A stretch of 64,000 nucleotides of DNA, from NCBI GenBank assembly GCA_030998225.1, contig JAPYXD010000553.1, positions 310,001-374,000 on the forward strand. The letters are read 5' to 3'. The stretch's first letter is position 1, and each line of letters begins with the position of its first letter. The translations under genes were made by a program, and so were the position numbers. The DNA comes from Diplolepis rosae (lineage: Eukaryota > Arthropoda > Insecta > Hymenoptera > Diplolepididae). The notes below the pieces were generated by a model. It was not told the origin of the DNA, made no database searches, and worked only from the letters and a program-made list of their open reading frames with translations. Shown one piece after another: positions 23,561-35,661 of this stretch.

Positions 23561-24195
23561 TTAAAATGAAGTAGTCTGGTTTAGTTAAATAAGCACACTT
23601 GATTTCTACTTGTTATAAAAACTGAATTTCAAAACTGATAAAATTATATATATACCATATATATATACAGCAGTCATTTTTGTGGAATAGCGTATTCAAA
23701 AATTTTTATCAATATATTCCAAAGTCTAATGGATTGATTAAATTGAGATTTAGCTCAAGCAATCTAGATATGATTATCCAGTTTTCTTGTAAAATTTTTC
23801 TTTTACATCTCACAGATTATTTTTTATGCATTAAAAGATAACGATTTATGAGTTGAATATAATCAACTTTTCTGGATACAGCATAAATAATTAAATATTA
23901 TCTCTATAAAATATTTATATAGATGAGAAAAATCAAGTATTTGGAAATAATGTGAAAAAAATGAATAATATTGGAACCTTCGCTTTTTGTAGGCCCAAAG
24001 TATGTCAATTATGGTGGGGGTAAAAAACCAGGTGTGCTACCTCTTCCATATTTGGTATTGAAGTTTAAGATCGGATGAGTTGCCTTCTCCGATGACTTAC
24101 GCGTCGATGGAATTTATTACCTGGCATTAATGTCACAGGCAAATATATCAAATTGATTTCACTTCTTCCCAAGGTATATGATTAATTCTTGAAGT
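23561..24195. other. AT-rich stretch, no recognised gene
   Basis: It contains a (TA)n-like palindrome near 23645-23668 and no recognisable coding sequence. Confidence 0.5.
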
Positions 24196-24600
24196 TTAAG
24201 AAATACTAATTGATCGTAATTTCAAATTTTGAGATAATTCATGTAATGAGTAGATTGATGATTTTATATTATTTAAAGTTTCGCATAAATTTTCAATAGT
24301 TTCGTCTTCAATTGGAAGTGCAAAATGGTAGTAGTTTCCTTTTTTAGTTTCTTTTGTTATTCCTTTTTGTAAGTTTTTAAATTTTTGTGAAGTTTCACGT
24401 TTTTCTAAAGTTTTTGATCCATTGTCGCGAGTAGTTCCATTTGTTGTAACAAAATATGCATAATTATCTTTTCGCATAGTTAATTGATCGCGATATTCAA
24501 CTATATTTTTCCTCGTTATAATTTTTCCTGTTTGAGAGTTTATAGGAAGAGGTTTTGGGGGTGGACGATTATAATCATCATGATCATTATCGTTTTTTTA
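24196..24600 (-). CDS. Open frame, possibly the RNase H-integrase linker of a Ty3/Gypsy element
   Basis: A minus-strand frame is open from about 24600 to the stop at 24196, longer than the part after the first Met at 24477. It includes PINSQTGKIITRKNIVEY, YAYFVTTNGTTRDNGSKTLE and NYYHFALPIEDETIENL. The mix of an NYAYFVTT strand, a KGNYYHFALPI strand and a helical end resembles the poorly conserved stretch between RNase H and integrase in errantivirus-like Gypsy elements. No reverse transcriptase or integrase is adjacent, so it would be an isolated fragment. This is a weak resemblance; an unrelated repeat protein cannot be excluded. Confidence 0.35.
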
Positions 24601-25020
24601 AGAATTTATTTGAGATCTTCGGTTTAGTTTCAAATTTTCTTCAAAATAAGGCTCTACAAATTCTTCTTCCAATTTTTGTTCTTGGTTTTCTTTGAAATTT
24701 AATAATTAAATGCATCATCAAAAAAACAGAAAGATAATACAAAGAAGTTAAAAAACCAAAAATATTGAAAAACAAAAACAAAAAAAATTCAAAAATGAAA
24801 ACAAAAAACCAAAAAAAAAACAAGATTTTTCAGAACACTACCTCCACGTAGTAAAAATCGGGCAACAGTGTAGAAATTAGAAACTCGCTGGCAAATAGTG
24901 TTCGACTGATCGTCTTAAATTCATTCATTGAAAAAATTTTCGCTCTAAAGCGTTGCATTGCCAGCCATCTTCAATCTTGCATAACAGAATTCTCAAATCT
25001 GATTTCAGATTCGTAATCAG

Positions 25021-25480
25021 ATTCCTCCTCGAGCGACTGGTTACGCTGTGAGGGATTATGTCCTCTATAAATCTCAATCGCAGGGTTGAAATCAATTAAA
25101 AAATAAATAATTTTTTTTTGTTTTTTATATTTGTGTAGGATAAATTTCAATCCTGATTCAAAAAATTCTAATTTGAGAATGTCTTAGCGTATTACCGCTA
25201 GCTCCTGTTCAATGTAATCCTCCTCGACCGTCTGGTTACGCTGTGAGGGATTATACCCTCAAACAAATCTCTTAAATTTCAGTAATTAAATTTTTTAAGG
25301 TGAAATTTATTAAATTAACTCCAAATCCACTTTTGAGACTGTAATTTGAGGACGGCTGTGCGTTTCATCGCTTGCCCTTGTTCGATATAATCCTCCTCGA
25401 GCGACTGGTTACGCCGTGAGGGATTATGTCCTCTACAAATCTCAGTCGCAAGGTTGAAATCAATTAAAAAAATAAATTAT
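25021..25480. repeat. Tandem repeat, three units of about 170-196 bp
   Basis: A block beginning TCCTCCTCGAGCGACTGGTT and running through GTGAGGGATTATGTCCTC to a TTGAAATCAATTAAAAAA-type tail starts near 25021, 25217 and 25390. Units one and three are close; the middle one has diverged in its second half. Confidence 0.85.
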
Positions 25481-25889
25481 ATCCTTTTTGTTTGTGTGTT
25501 CAATAATTGCGGACTTCAGCAATGAAAAATTATTCAAGCTAGACTCAAGCACAGAATCTTGAGTAATCTTGTCATTTACAGAAGTAATGATAGTCACAAA
25601 TCAGAATTGTTGTAGTACCAAATTAATTAGGCTCGACTCAAGCACAAATTTCCTGCTTAATTCAGGTACTTTCAAAACTCTGATAATCGTCAAAGTTGGA
25701 TGTGTTTGTTTTTATCAAAAAAAAAAAAATTTAATAAATTTAATTTATTCAAAAAAAAAAAAAATTCAAAAATGTATTATTCTATTTAAAGTTAAAAAGA
25801 AAAAGAAAATTTCAATTTATTTTTGATTCATACGCGAGAATTCGTTATGCACTTTAATTACTCGTGGCGTATCACCTGTCATATTTTGT

Positions 25890-26257
25890 CGCACTTTTAC
25901 CAGGGGTGTTAGTTGAAGTTTGACGGTTTTTTCAATAAAGAAAACACTTAATTCTCAAGGGAATCACAAAAATTTTTTATTCAAAGTATTGACCATTGGA
26001 TTCTACACATTTTGCCCATCTTCCAAGCAAATAATGGATACCATTCCAAAAAAACCACTTTAGCCGTATGAGACGGTGCGTTGTCATGTTGTAGGATAAC
26101 TTTGCCATGTTTTGGGCCCATTCCGGCCGTTTTTCAATCAACGCATGATTCAAATTGATAATTTGTTGTCGGTAGCGATCCGCATTCACCGTCTCACCAG
26201 GTTTTAATAACTCGAAGTACACCACACCACACTGGTCCCACCAAACACAGAGCATAC
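25890..26257 (-). pseudogene. Mariner transposase remnant, fused to the P-like gene
   Basis: A minus-strand frame (26255-25977) reads LCVWWDQCGVVYFELLKPGE, then NADRYRQQIINLNHAL, then after a deletion the C-terminal WAKCVESNGQYFE. These are diagnostic mariner segments between and after the catalytic residues. The DD34D core is deleted, and the N-terminal half is missing. The remnant stops exactly where P-element-like coding begins on the opposite strand. The stretch 25900-25976 is its 3' untranslated end; a terminal repeat may lie near 25896 but was not confirmed. Confidence 0.85.
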
Positions 26258-29167
26258 AAAGGCCTTGAAGATTATGGAGATAACCAGCTAAAGGATGCAG
26301 ATCAAGAAATGGCAGATCATGGTCTAGTTATCATGTTTCAACCTCTCTACGACAATTACTCTCAACCAATAGCAGTTTTCGCTTCAAAAGGAACAGTACC
26401 TGGCGACAAACTGGCAAGAATAGTCGTCCAAGCCATTGCACTCTTGGAACAAGCAGGTGCAAAAGTGCATGGAATCGTGGCAGATGGAGGGAAACCTAAT
26501 CGCAAAATGTGGACAGAATTAGGATGTAGTGGAAAGAAGGGCACACTCAAAAAATTTTTTGAGCACCCTACGCATAATATGGACGATCAGGATAATAGCC
26601 CTAGCTGTAACCGTAAGGTTTTCTTTTTCTCTGACGCACCTCACCTCATGAAAACCATCCGAAATCGCCTGGCAAATAAAGGAAAACTAAGAGTAAGAAT
26701 ATTGAGCTTTTTCCATTTAATTGAATTTACATTCATATTTGCTGCCTTTTGGATATTGCAGGTAAACCCAGACGAGGATTTCATAGTTTGGGAGCACTTT
26801 AAGATTCTTCATGAAGTTGATTCTTTACAACCAAAGCATAAAAGAGTTTGTGAAAAAATTACTCACGCCCATGTAACTCTTGAGAACAATAGTTTACTCA
26901 AAATGCGAGTAGCTCTTTCACTTCAGGTACATTATTCAAGCAAATTTTAGTACATTATATCTGCAAATGTTACTTGTATAGTTCATTAATTTAGCCTTTA
27001 AAATAATTTCGTATATAGCTCTTCAGCAAATCTGTTGTTAGAGGATTCATGTTTTACAAGACATACGACAAAAGGTTGCAAAATTGTGGGTCCACTATAC
27101 AATTCTGTTTAATATTGAACGATATGTTTGATGCTCTAAATAGAACATCTCCAGAGAGGGGTGTTCAACTTGGAAGCAACGACATTAAGGTGGATATTTC
27201 CATCGATAAACTAATAGCATAGATATATTTAATTATCACCTAATACACTCTTCTATATTTTAGAATGTTCTTTATTTATATTTTAAAAGGTACTGCAAGA
27301 TACATTAAAGTGGTTGAACGATTGGGAAGACCAAGTTAACAAAGGATTACTGAGCAAGGACGATTTTCTTACTAGTGACACTGCTGAAGGTCTCAGGATG
27401 ACGTTAAGTTCCACGTTGGATTTATCGAGATATCTTTTAGAAGATTTAAAATTTGATTTTGTTTTGACAGGAAGAATCAATCAGGATCCTTTGGAGGTAT
27501 TATTATAGCGCGCGCAAATCAGCGAAAATATGAGGTTGAAGGTAATAATTTGGAAGTTTTTCCTTTTGTGAGTTTGTAGTCACTGAAAAATGAAGAAAGA
27601 TTTAAATTTCCAAAGGAGTTTTCGGCTCGATCTACAGAAAATTCAAATATTTCTTTATCTTATAAGGACTGAAAAGCCATAAAAGAAAATAAAACTCCAA
27701 ATTGTGAAAGGCGACTGATATTCAAAACATTAATTCACTGGTTTCAAAGAAAACAAAAAGTTAACAATTAAAAAATTGTATTTGTATACAATTTGCTAGA
27801 GTGCTTTGAGTAGAAAAATTTACAAATACATTTTTTTTAGAATATTCCTAGTGTTACGATAATTTAATCTTCTAAGGAAATTTTTTAGTCTACGTGATTA
27901 CAAAGAAAACAATTAAAATCATTGTTGACGGGAGATCATAAAAAACTTATTTTTTTAAGCTTTTGAAGTGCATATTTTTTACGCATTGATGAATTTTAAT
28001 TCAATACCAGATTTTTATTTCATAATTCTTCTTTATATAGAAGAGAGATTTATTATACACTAAAATAACGCTTATTATCACAACCGACGACTTATCGCGT
28101 ATGATTTATTGTAATGATCGTCAAAATATATATTCATCTTTTAGAAATTTAAAACATATTTGAATTTACGCAAAATTTGACAGCTCCTTTTATTTTAAAC
28201 GTACTCATTATTGAAATGTTTGGAATGATGATTACTTTTCAATGGAAAGGAGCTGTTAGCTTTAATAATTAAATTTTTTATAAAAGTCCAGGTAACCCAG
28301 GCAATGCGATACGTCTGAAATAAATATTTTTATTTTAATATATATTTCATTATAGTATGAATTAATATCCCATTTTTCCAAATCCTGGTTGATAATACTT
28401 GCAGAGAACGTGCCAATGAATTTATTGTTTACGTACTTAACATCATTACCTATAACCATAATTTTTGGTATGTTATTATTTTTTTCTAGAGATTTTTTGG
28501 AACAGTTAGATATTCAGGTGGGACGAATGATCATCCTGGTACTCCAACCTTTTTACAAATCTACAAAATCCTTGCTTTTTTTGGTATTTTAAAACCACCA
28601 CGAAGCGGAAATTGCTCTATTCCCGATACTCCTACCAGGCCTTTAATTTCCATCTCAAAATTGAAAGAAATATACAAATCCGAGATTCAAAATAAAGAAA
28701 CAGTTGTTGCAGAGATTAGAGATAAATTAAATGTCACTATCGCAAGAGAGAATAGCGATTTCAGCGATTTCACGGATGCAGTTGATCACGACTACGATGT
28801 GCCCATTATACGAGATTGCTTGATTTATTTTTTGACTGGGCAAGTTTGTAAAAATTTTTCTAAATTCGGAGAATGTGAAAACTGTCGCTCTGGATTTTTC
28901 TACTCTGTGCAGGAAATGACCCAAAATCATCCTTGGGCTAGAATAATCACAAACGACGAAGACGGCTTCCTCCAACATCCAAACATTCGGATTTTTAACG
29001 TTCTAAAACGAATTGAAACATCCTTTGAAAAATATTGCAATAAAGGTAACGTTTTTGATTTAGTCATAAGTGAAGTCACTATAGAACCATTTGAATTTCC
29101 TTGCTCAGATCATGCTAAAGACGTTCAATTCACTATTATTTGGAAAATCGAATACGACAGTTCATAA
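26258..29167 (+). CDS. P-element-like (THAP9-type) transposase, 5'-truncated, five open exons
   Basis: Visible exons are 26258-26692, 26762-26926, 27019-27189, 27290-27496 and 28490-29167. Each is a multiple of three with phase-0 GT...AG boundaries, giving about 551 residues with no stop or shift. Segments match the RNase H-like catalytic region of P transposases: KGLEDYG, DHGLVIMFQPL, then the second Asp in VHGIVADGGKPNRKMW, FFFSDAPHLMKTIRNRL, and the Glu in NQDPLERFFGTVRYSGG, followed by a C-terminal part ending at TAA 29167. The THAP zinc finger and first catalytic Asp would lie upstream, but a mariner remnant meets the gene at 26257. P transposases use GTP while cutting and joining DNA; the inserted GTP-binding region would lie across exons 2-4 (family knowledge). 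It is uninterrupted but incomplete. Confidence 0.85.
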
Positions 29168-30838
29168 AAACTACAATCGCAGAACAAAAGAAGATGAATT
29201 TAAACCAAAAGAAACAGGCAAAGCTGTCTAAAACTTAAATTGTTAAAAATATATATAATTACTCGTTATATTTGTTTGTTGCAATCTTTTTATTGTATTT
29301 ATTTTATGTTTAAATATAATTTTAATATTTTTGTACATATTACACATTTAAATATACATAATATTTTCTATCAAAATTACATGTTTGTTAGAGCGCAATA
29401 CATTTCTGCAAACTTTTGAATTTTTAATGTTTATAAAACTGAGGAAATTTCGAATTTTGCAGCATTAAAATTGAATCCACATTTTTATAACTTATTCCAG
29501 TCATACGTGAATTTCAAACATTATTGTGAATCAGAATATAATAATAAAATTACAATAATTAAAAAAATGAAAATAAGTCCTTTTATAATTAAGATATTTT
29601 TATAAATATCGATATGCACTAAAAATGTTTAATTTACTGTATTTAACTATGGGTACTCTAGATTCTCTGCGTCTCCATGAGAAGTGTATTCGTATTTACT
29701 CGTACAAGTAATACTTTGCAAACTTTTAACATGCACTTATTTATTCTTCGCACTCATAAAATATTAAGCATCATTGTTTTTACAAAAAATATTTGAAAAA
29801 AGGTCATCAGCGTTAAAAACAAAATAAAATTTGTATTTTCCCCATGCACTTTTGAATTAGTCGGCCTGAAGTACAGCCAGCGCCGCCACACGGCTTCGGC
29901 CAACTTTCGTGACAGATTTTTATACAAGCTGGAGCTGCTGGAGATCAGAGTGCCAGCCCCGTGATCCCAAGTGATGGTCGCCATGAGGCGTTGAGGCCAG
30001 TACAATAATGTTTGGCATTTCCGGACCACTTGCCTAAAAAAAAATTGTATAACCAAAAGCTTACCCTACCTGTACAATGTCGTTTACTTCCAGGACATAA
30101 CGTAAGATGAATTCGCCTTCCATCTCGATCAGTTAATATGAGCTGTGACGTTGCAGATTTTCTGCAACTCACAAATCCACCTTTAAGCTGCTTAAGTTAT
30201 CTAAAGCAAAGATATTATAAACCTAGATGCGGCCAAATTTAGTTCGGTAGACTTCAATGCAGACGTCGCTTTTGGCGTGTTTTTACCGGTCCCCTCTTGC
30301 CTCTCACCGCACCGTAGGTTCCTATCAAATTAGTTCCTTGAAAGCATTATAGAGGCGCTAAATGTATCTCCCTCCAATCCCTTCCACCCCCTGAGATACC
30401 GTAAAACAGTAAGCGCGCTTTAAAAATTTAAATTTAAATTACATATATTGATAAAAATTAAAAATTGGTAAACAAAGCAAGGAAAAGCGACGTGTAAAGT
30501 GTTTCAATGCTACTTTATGTGTATTTTATTTTGCTTTATGGTATCATTTTGATATTGAAATAGGTTACAGTGAACATGCATTGCCAAATTAACTTTCTGT
30601 CAGTGAAAGTTTAGTACATGAATGAAAAACCAATATTTAATTATTATAACTTGAACATGTATGAAATAGAAAGAGAATTAGTTTCGTATTTTTAAAAAGT
30701 TAAATTTTTTATTTACATATTTTCGTATTTTTAATTGTTTTTTTTTCATTATGAACAACTTCTAGTTTCCAGGATTTTTATTCTTTTTAAATATTATTCA
30801 ACTTAATAATTACAATTTTAAAAATAAAATTTTTAATT
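29168..30838. other. No recognised gene; one GC-richer patch
   Basis: About 29860-30180 is more GC-rich, and on the minus strand an acceptor-like TTTTTTTTAG precedes an open piece (RRWLYFRPTNSKVHGE). No family was recognised and the frame is short. Downstream DNA to 30838 is AT-rich. Confidence 0.4.
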
Positions 30839-30988
30839 AATTTAGTTTACACAGTTGTTCTTTCACAATTTTTAATTTTTCAACAAAATAATAGTGCCCA
30901 GACGTCAGTGTTAATTTTCTTTACGTCTCGGCACTATTATTTTTTTGAAAAATTCAAAATTGTGGAAAAACAACTGTGTAAACTAAAT
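30839..30988. repeat. Fold-back hairpin, ~65-bp arms
   Basis: The arm AATTTAGTTTACACAGTTGT at 30839 is mirrored by ACAACTGTGTAAACTAAATT ending near 30988. The arms continue inward to AATAATAGTGCC and GGCACTATTATT around a loop of about 30 bases. It could be a small MITE. Confidence 0.85.
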
Positions 30989-31201
30989 TGCTTTCATGGT
31001 AAAGTATCACATACCCTTAAATCAATATCTTACCAGTTTAAATGTTGAAGTCTTCTACTTTTTTTAAGCTCAATGTTTACAGAAAACTTTTTTGAAAATT
31101 TAAAGAAGAAAGTCGTCCGAAGCTCAATAATTTGTAATTTCTAAAATATTTGTTTGACTCACACTAGTCACAATTTATAATAAGATGTATTATTATAAGA
31201 T

Positions 31202-31272
31202 GTATAAATTAAAGAAATTTTCTGTGAAAAAAGGAACGCTTCCACTCCGCAGAAAATTTCTTCAATTTATAT
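31202..31272. repeat. Short inverted repeat
   Basis: ATAAATTAAAGAAATTTTCTG and its near reverse complement flank a 23-base loop. It lies about 430 bp upstream of the THAP-type gene start and could belong to that element's end, which is not shown. Confidence 0.65.
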
Positions 31273-31705
31273 TGAAAAATTCCATCTTGTTTTAAATAAC
31301 GTTAAATTAATTCTAAATCATAGGTTGATAAGGTCGATATAGTAGAGTTCCGTTGTCACTGATAGTGATACACTCTTCTAATGATCGACATAATCGACTG
31401 AAATGATTTGGAAAAATCAGATATATAAATTAAGAATTTTTTTAAAGAAAACTTTTAGACAATATTTTGTGAAAAGAATAAATATTCGTGTTTGTTATTT
31501 TTTTTGTAATCTAAAAGTATTACTTTTGGTTTTTGTTCAAAATATTTTTAAAAAATTTTTTAATTGCCGCGGGAAAAGTTCAAGGAGAAAAACAAAAGAC
31601 GATCGTCAGGAGCAGATGACAGAATGCACTAGCTTTATCGCGAAGTATTATTGTCATATGAAGCTATTTTTATTGGAACTATTCACTGGAAAGTTCTAAT
31701 TTACA

Positions 31706-34700
31706 ATGAAATCCATCGATCGGTGTCATTATAAAGGGTGTTCGAAGGTGAGAGGCGGTGAAGGTGTAATTCTTTATACTTTTCCAAATAAGAGCAATCC
31801 AAACTGGTGTGACAATGCAGGTAAGATATTATCTATTCTTATTATATTATAATCTCTTATTCTTTTAATAATTAATAACTTAAATTATTTTTTAAACATT
31901 AATTAATTATTTTAATTAATTATTTTAAATTATTTTTGAAACAGCGTAAATATATATTAGGAATTAATTTTAGTTTTTCATTTTCCAGAAAAACTTACAC
32001 ATTTCCTTGAAGTGGCATTTGATATCAAATAAAATATTGTAAGATTAAACGACTTCGTTCTTCATTAAAATGACTATAGGAATTTCTACAGTGTTAAACA
32101 TACTTTTAATTTTAAATTGCTTAATGATACAAGTGTTTAAATTTCAAGCTTTGACTTTGACAATTTTAATTTTGAAGCTTGTACAATTTTGAAGCCTATA
32201 GATTTTTATTTCCTTAAGACCGAAACGACCAAAATTTGAAAGTTTATAATTTCAAATTCTCATTTGAAGCCTGTCACTTTTAATCACTTTTTTTAAGATT
32301 CACTTTTAGTTTCCTTTTCTAAGTATAGTTCGAATGGCAAACATTTAAACTTCAGTACATACTTTTAGAATGAAATGGGCCAAATTATTTGTTTTCAAAT
32401 TTTTCAAATTGTATCATTTAAAAATAAAAGCTTTTCTAATTAAATGAAATTATAAGTAGTATCAAATCCATAGAGTTTGAAAACGATCACTGAATTAAAC
32501 CCTTGTGAATGTAAAAATTTTTTTTTCAAATTGAGAGTATTAATAATTTCAATTATTATAATTCAAAATTTTGGCCGATTTCATAATTTGAAACTTAAAA
32601 AAACCAAACCGAAAATCATATTGGCAAAATTTTGTCCGAGGCAGAATAAGATTTCGAAGATTTGCGTAAGTGACTAATCAGGAGCGAGAATTTGCACTCA
32701 GGTATATCTTACACCTAAGTGCAAGGGACGAGTAGGTGTTATGTGCAAATTCTCGCTCCTAATTAGTCACTTACGCAAATCTTTGAAACCTTATTCTGCC
32801 CAAACTAAGGCCCGGACAAAATTTTGTTAATATGATTTTCGGTTTGGTTTTTTGTCCTCTATCACGTATTAAAAGGGGAGTCATAGGTGGTGGGACACGG
32901 TGTATAAATGTATTACTTTATTCCAATGCTTTCAGGAATTGAAAAGAAGAAACGAACGAATAAGTTGAGGATCTGTGGAGACCACTTTCAAAGTTCAGAC
33001 TTTTCAACACCTGCATGTGACAAGCTTATTTGTGGAAAAGTTCCCATTCCCTTTGACCAAGTAGATGACGCCCAAATGCCGGACTTTTATCAACAGACGA
33101 CAGTGCGGACATATAAGGTAAGTGATTTTAATCTTCTACCATCTCCCTCACACGTATCTAGAGAAGAAGAAAATGAAAATAGCACGTTCGAAGAGAAAAA
33201 TGTAGCCCAAGATCCTGAAGTTTCCGTCAATGACAGAATACTATATTTGGAAGCAGAGAATGAAAGACTCCGTAATATGATGCAAAAGATGCAGAAACAA
33301 TTTGAGAAGCAGGCATCAATGAAATATCAGCAGAATGCTGAAGAAAATGAGGACTTTGATGTAGAAAAGTTTTTGGACAAAAGGAATGTGACAAATGAAA
33401 ATTGTAGAGCAATGATAAAATTGAAACTAAGGCCCACTGTGAAAACATCGCTTAAGTTCTTTGAAGAGGAGATGGATTTGGCCATGAAGCTCCATTTTTA
33501 TTCAGCATCAGGTTACGATAAAATGAAAACCACCTTTCGGCTTTAAACTTCACGGGTGGTTGGTTCTGAAACCAGTATTGAAGGACCTGAAAATGCAATT
33601 ACAAGGTATGCCTGAAAGTGCAAGAAAATGTATTGTAAAGTTTGATGAAATGGACATAATGGAGAAGTTGGAGTACGATTCATGGAAAGACATCATTGAA
33701 GGTTTCGAAGATCTTGGTCCACTGGGAAAGACGCATAGACGAGCAAATAAAGTGTTTGCTGTGACTTTGAATAGTCTAGATACTTTTCATCCATGGCGAG
33801 CACTCATTTTGTATGTTTTACCTCACAATGGTGTTTTTTCAGAAGACTTGGTCATTTTAATCAAAATGAGCATCGATAAAGCCACAGAATGTGGTGCCGA
33901 TGTGAAAATGATTGTTTGCGATCAGGGAGGACCAAACAGATCAGCTTATGCGCAGCTGGGAGTCACTGCAGAGAACCCATTTTTTTATTACAAGGAGAAA
34001 AAAGTCCTTGCCACACACGACTTTTGTCACGCAGTCAAAAACTTGATAAGTGCCTGGCAAAGGTACAAGGCACTTATAATCAACGGGAAAAATGTGCCTT
34101 TCAGTGATGTAATTGCTACTTGGAAAGCTGTTAGAGCGAATAAGTTGTCGAACACTCTTGGGCATTTAACAGCGGATCACATGAAGCCTAATAACTTTCA
34201 AAGGCAAAACGTCAGAATGGCGTTTCAACTGGTGAGTGGAAAATTGACATGTGCCATGGAGGCTGCATCAGCAACAAAAGCTGTTGTCTCACCAACGCTA
34301 AATAACACGATTTGCTTCACGAAGAACATGAATGACGTTGTTGATGTTTGTAACAGCAGCAACGTTTATGATAAGAATCCACTGAAAAGGCCTCTCTCTA
34401 CAAAAATCCAAAGTGCATTGAAGTTTTGAAAGACTTTTTGAAATGGGGATCAACAATCCAAGTGTGGAACAAGAGTAAAAAGAACAAAAAGCTCACAAGT
34501 TTACCCTGTTTCAATGCACTCATAATGGTATTAAAGGGACTCTTAAAACTGTACGAAGATATGGTTGAACATGATCCTTCCTGTCAATTGTGCACAAGAT
34601 TTTGCAATCAAGAATCTGTGGAGACTTTGTTCTCTAAGTTTCGAGGGCGTGGAGGATTTAATCCAAATCTTACATGTCGGATGTTGCGGCTTACTGTACT

Positions 34701-35661
34701 CCATTTGGTTGCTGTCAAGAACATGGCATCCAGTAGCAGGGGCAATGTCGTTCGGGACGATAGCAATTATTTTCCAGCGCTAACACCAGAAGAACTGCGA
34801 CAGCAATCGAAATCTGAGGAAGTGGAAGAAGAGACAGCTGTACAAAGAGCCATAGAGTTCTTTAAAACAGGCAAAGTGAACCGGTAGGAAGATAATGATT
34901 ATGTTCAAGCAGACAAAAGTGAAGAGGAAGATGACGAAGAAGTAGAAAAAGAAGAGGACATCGCAATTCAGGATCGAAATGGGAAGGTCCAGGATTCTGC
35001 ACCTTTTGAAGCCATCAGTGGTACCTTGGAAGGATTATCCGTTGCCTACTTTGCAGGCTATGCAGCTTTCAAAACCGTGCAGAAATTCAAGTGCAACGAC
35101 TGCTTGAAAGTTATGCAGAAGCCTCCAGATGATGAAGAAGGAGACATGAATGACCAGTATATCGAGTACAGAGAGTACGAAGCAGATTTTTCCTATAAAA
35201 TTCATCTGCTTGCCAGGCCTACAGAGAAGTTTCGTCATGTTGTAACAGCCAACTTGAAAAAGTTCGTCAAGTTTTTCAATATGCGGAAACAAACGGCTGA
35301 GGGATTGAGAAAATCATTAATAGAGGATGCTAAACGTGAAATGCTCGAGGTCGATCCAAAATGGTATTCGACTGGACCTTGTCAGGAGCACAGAGAATTT
35401 GCAACGAACATCTTGTTCATTGCAAAAGTGCATCGGCATTGTATCCTAGACAACAGAGCAGCAAAACAGGAAAAGTTGACCAAGAGACGGGTTAAAGCAG
35501 CTGCGAGAAAAGAGGTTGCTAAAGAGGCGGCTGAGGCAATAAAAAAAAAGAGATCTGCAAAAGAAGATACAAGCGCAGAAGAAGAAGCAAAGAACGAAGA
35601 ACTAGATGACCAGAAGCACTCGAGACATAATCGAAAACTAAAGATTATGAAGCACCAATAG
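31706..35661 (+). pseudogene. THAP-domain P-element-like transposase gene, nearly intact
   Basis: Exon 1 (31706-31820) encodes the first half of a THAP zinc finger, RCHYKGC...TFPNKSNPNW. After an intron, exon 2 from 32936 supplies LRICGDHFQSSDF and GKVPIPF, completing the C2CH pattern. A coiled coil (LYLEAENERLRNMMQKMQKQ) follows, then the catalytic region with Asp in CIVKFDEMDIM, Asp in IVCDQGGPNRSAYAQLG, HDFCHAVKNL, and Glu in NQESVETLFSKFRGRGG. A long Lys/Ala/Glu-rich tail ends at 35661. Lesions are a one-base shift near 33540, a one-base shift near 34415 and an in-frame TAG at 34885-34887. Both shifts sit in short homopolymers. The THAP finger would bind the element's ends and the core would cut DNA (family knowledge). 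It differs clearly from the gene at 26-29 kb. Confidence 0.85.
32597..32854. repeat. Fold-back repeat inside the THAP gene intron, ~105-bp arms
   Basis: The left arm (about 32597-32696) begins AAAAAAACCAAACCGAAAAT and ends at GAATTTGCA. The right arm (about 32743-32854) is its near reverse complement, around a loop of about 45 bases. It lies wholly within the 1.1-kb intron, where it would be removed from the mRNA. Target duplications were not resolved. Confidence 0.85.

Noticed and set aside
25021..25480. CRISPR-like array
   Set aside because: Three long diverged units with period 170-196 bp form an ordinary tandem repeat, not short identical repeats with unique spacers.
33112..33130. AAGGTAAGT as an active donor inside exon 2 of the THAP gene
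   Set aside because: The reading frame continues through it with sensible coding, and no matching acceptor improves the protein.
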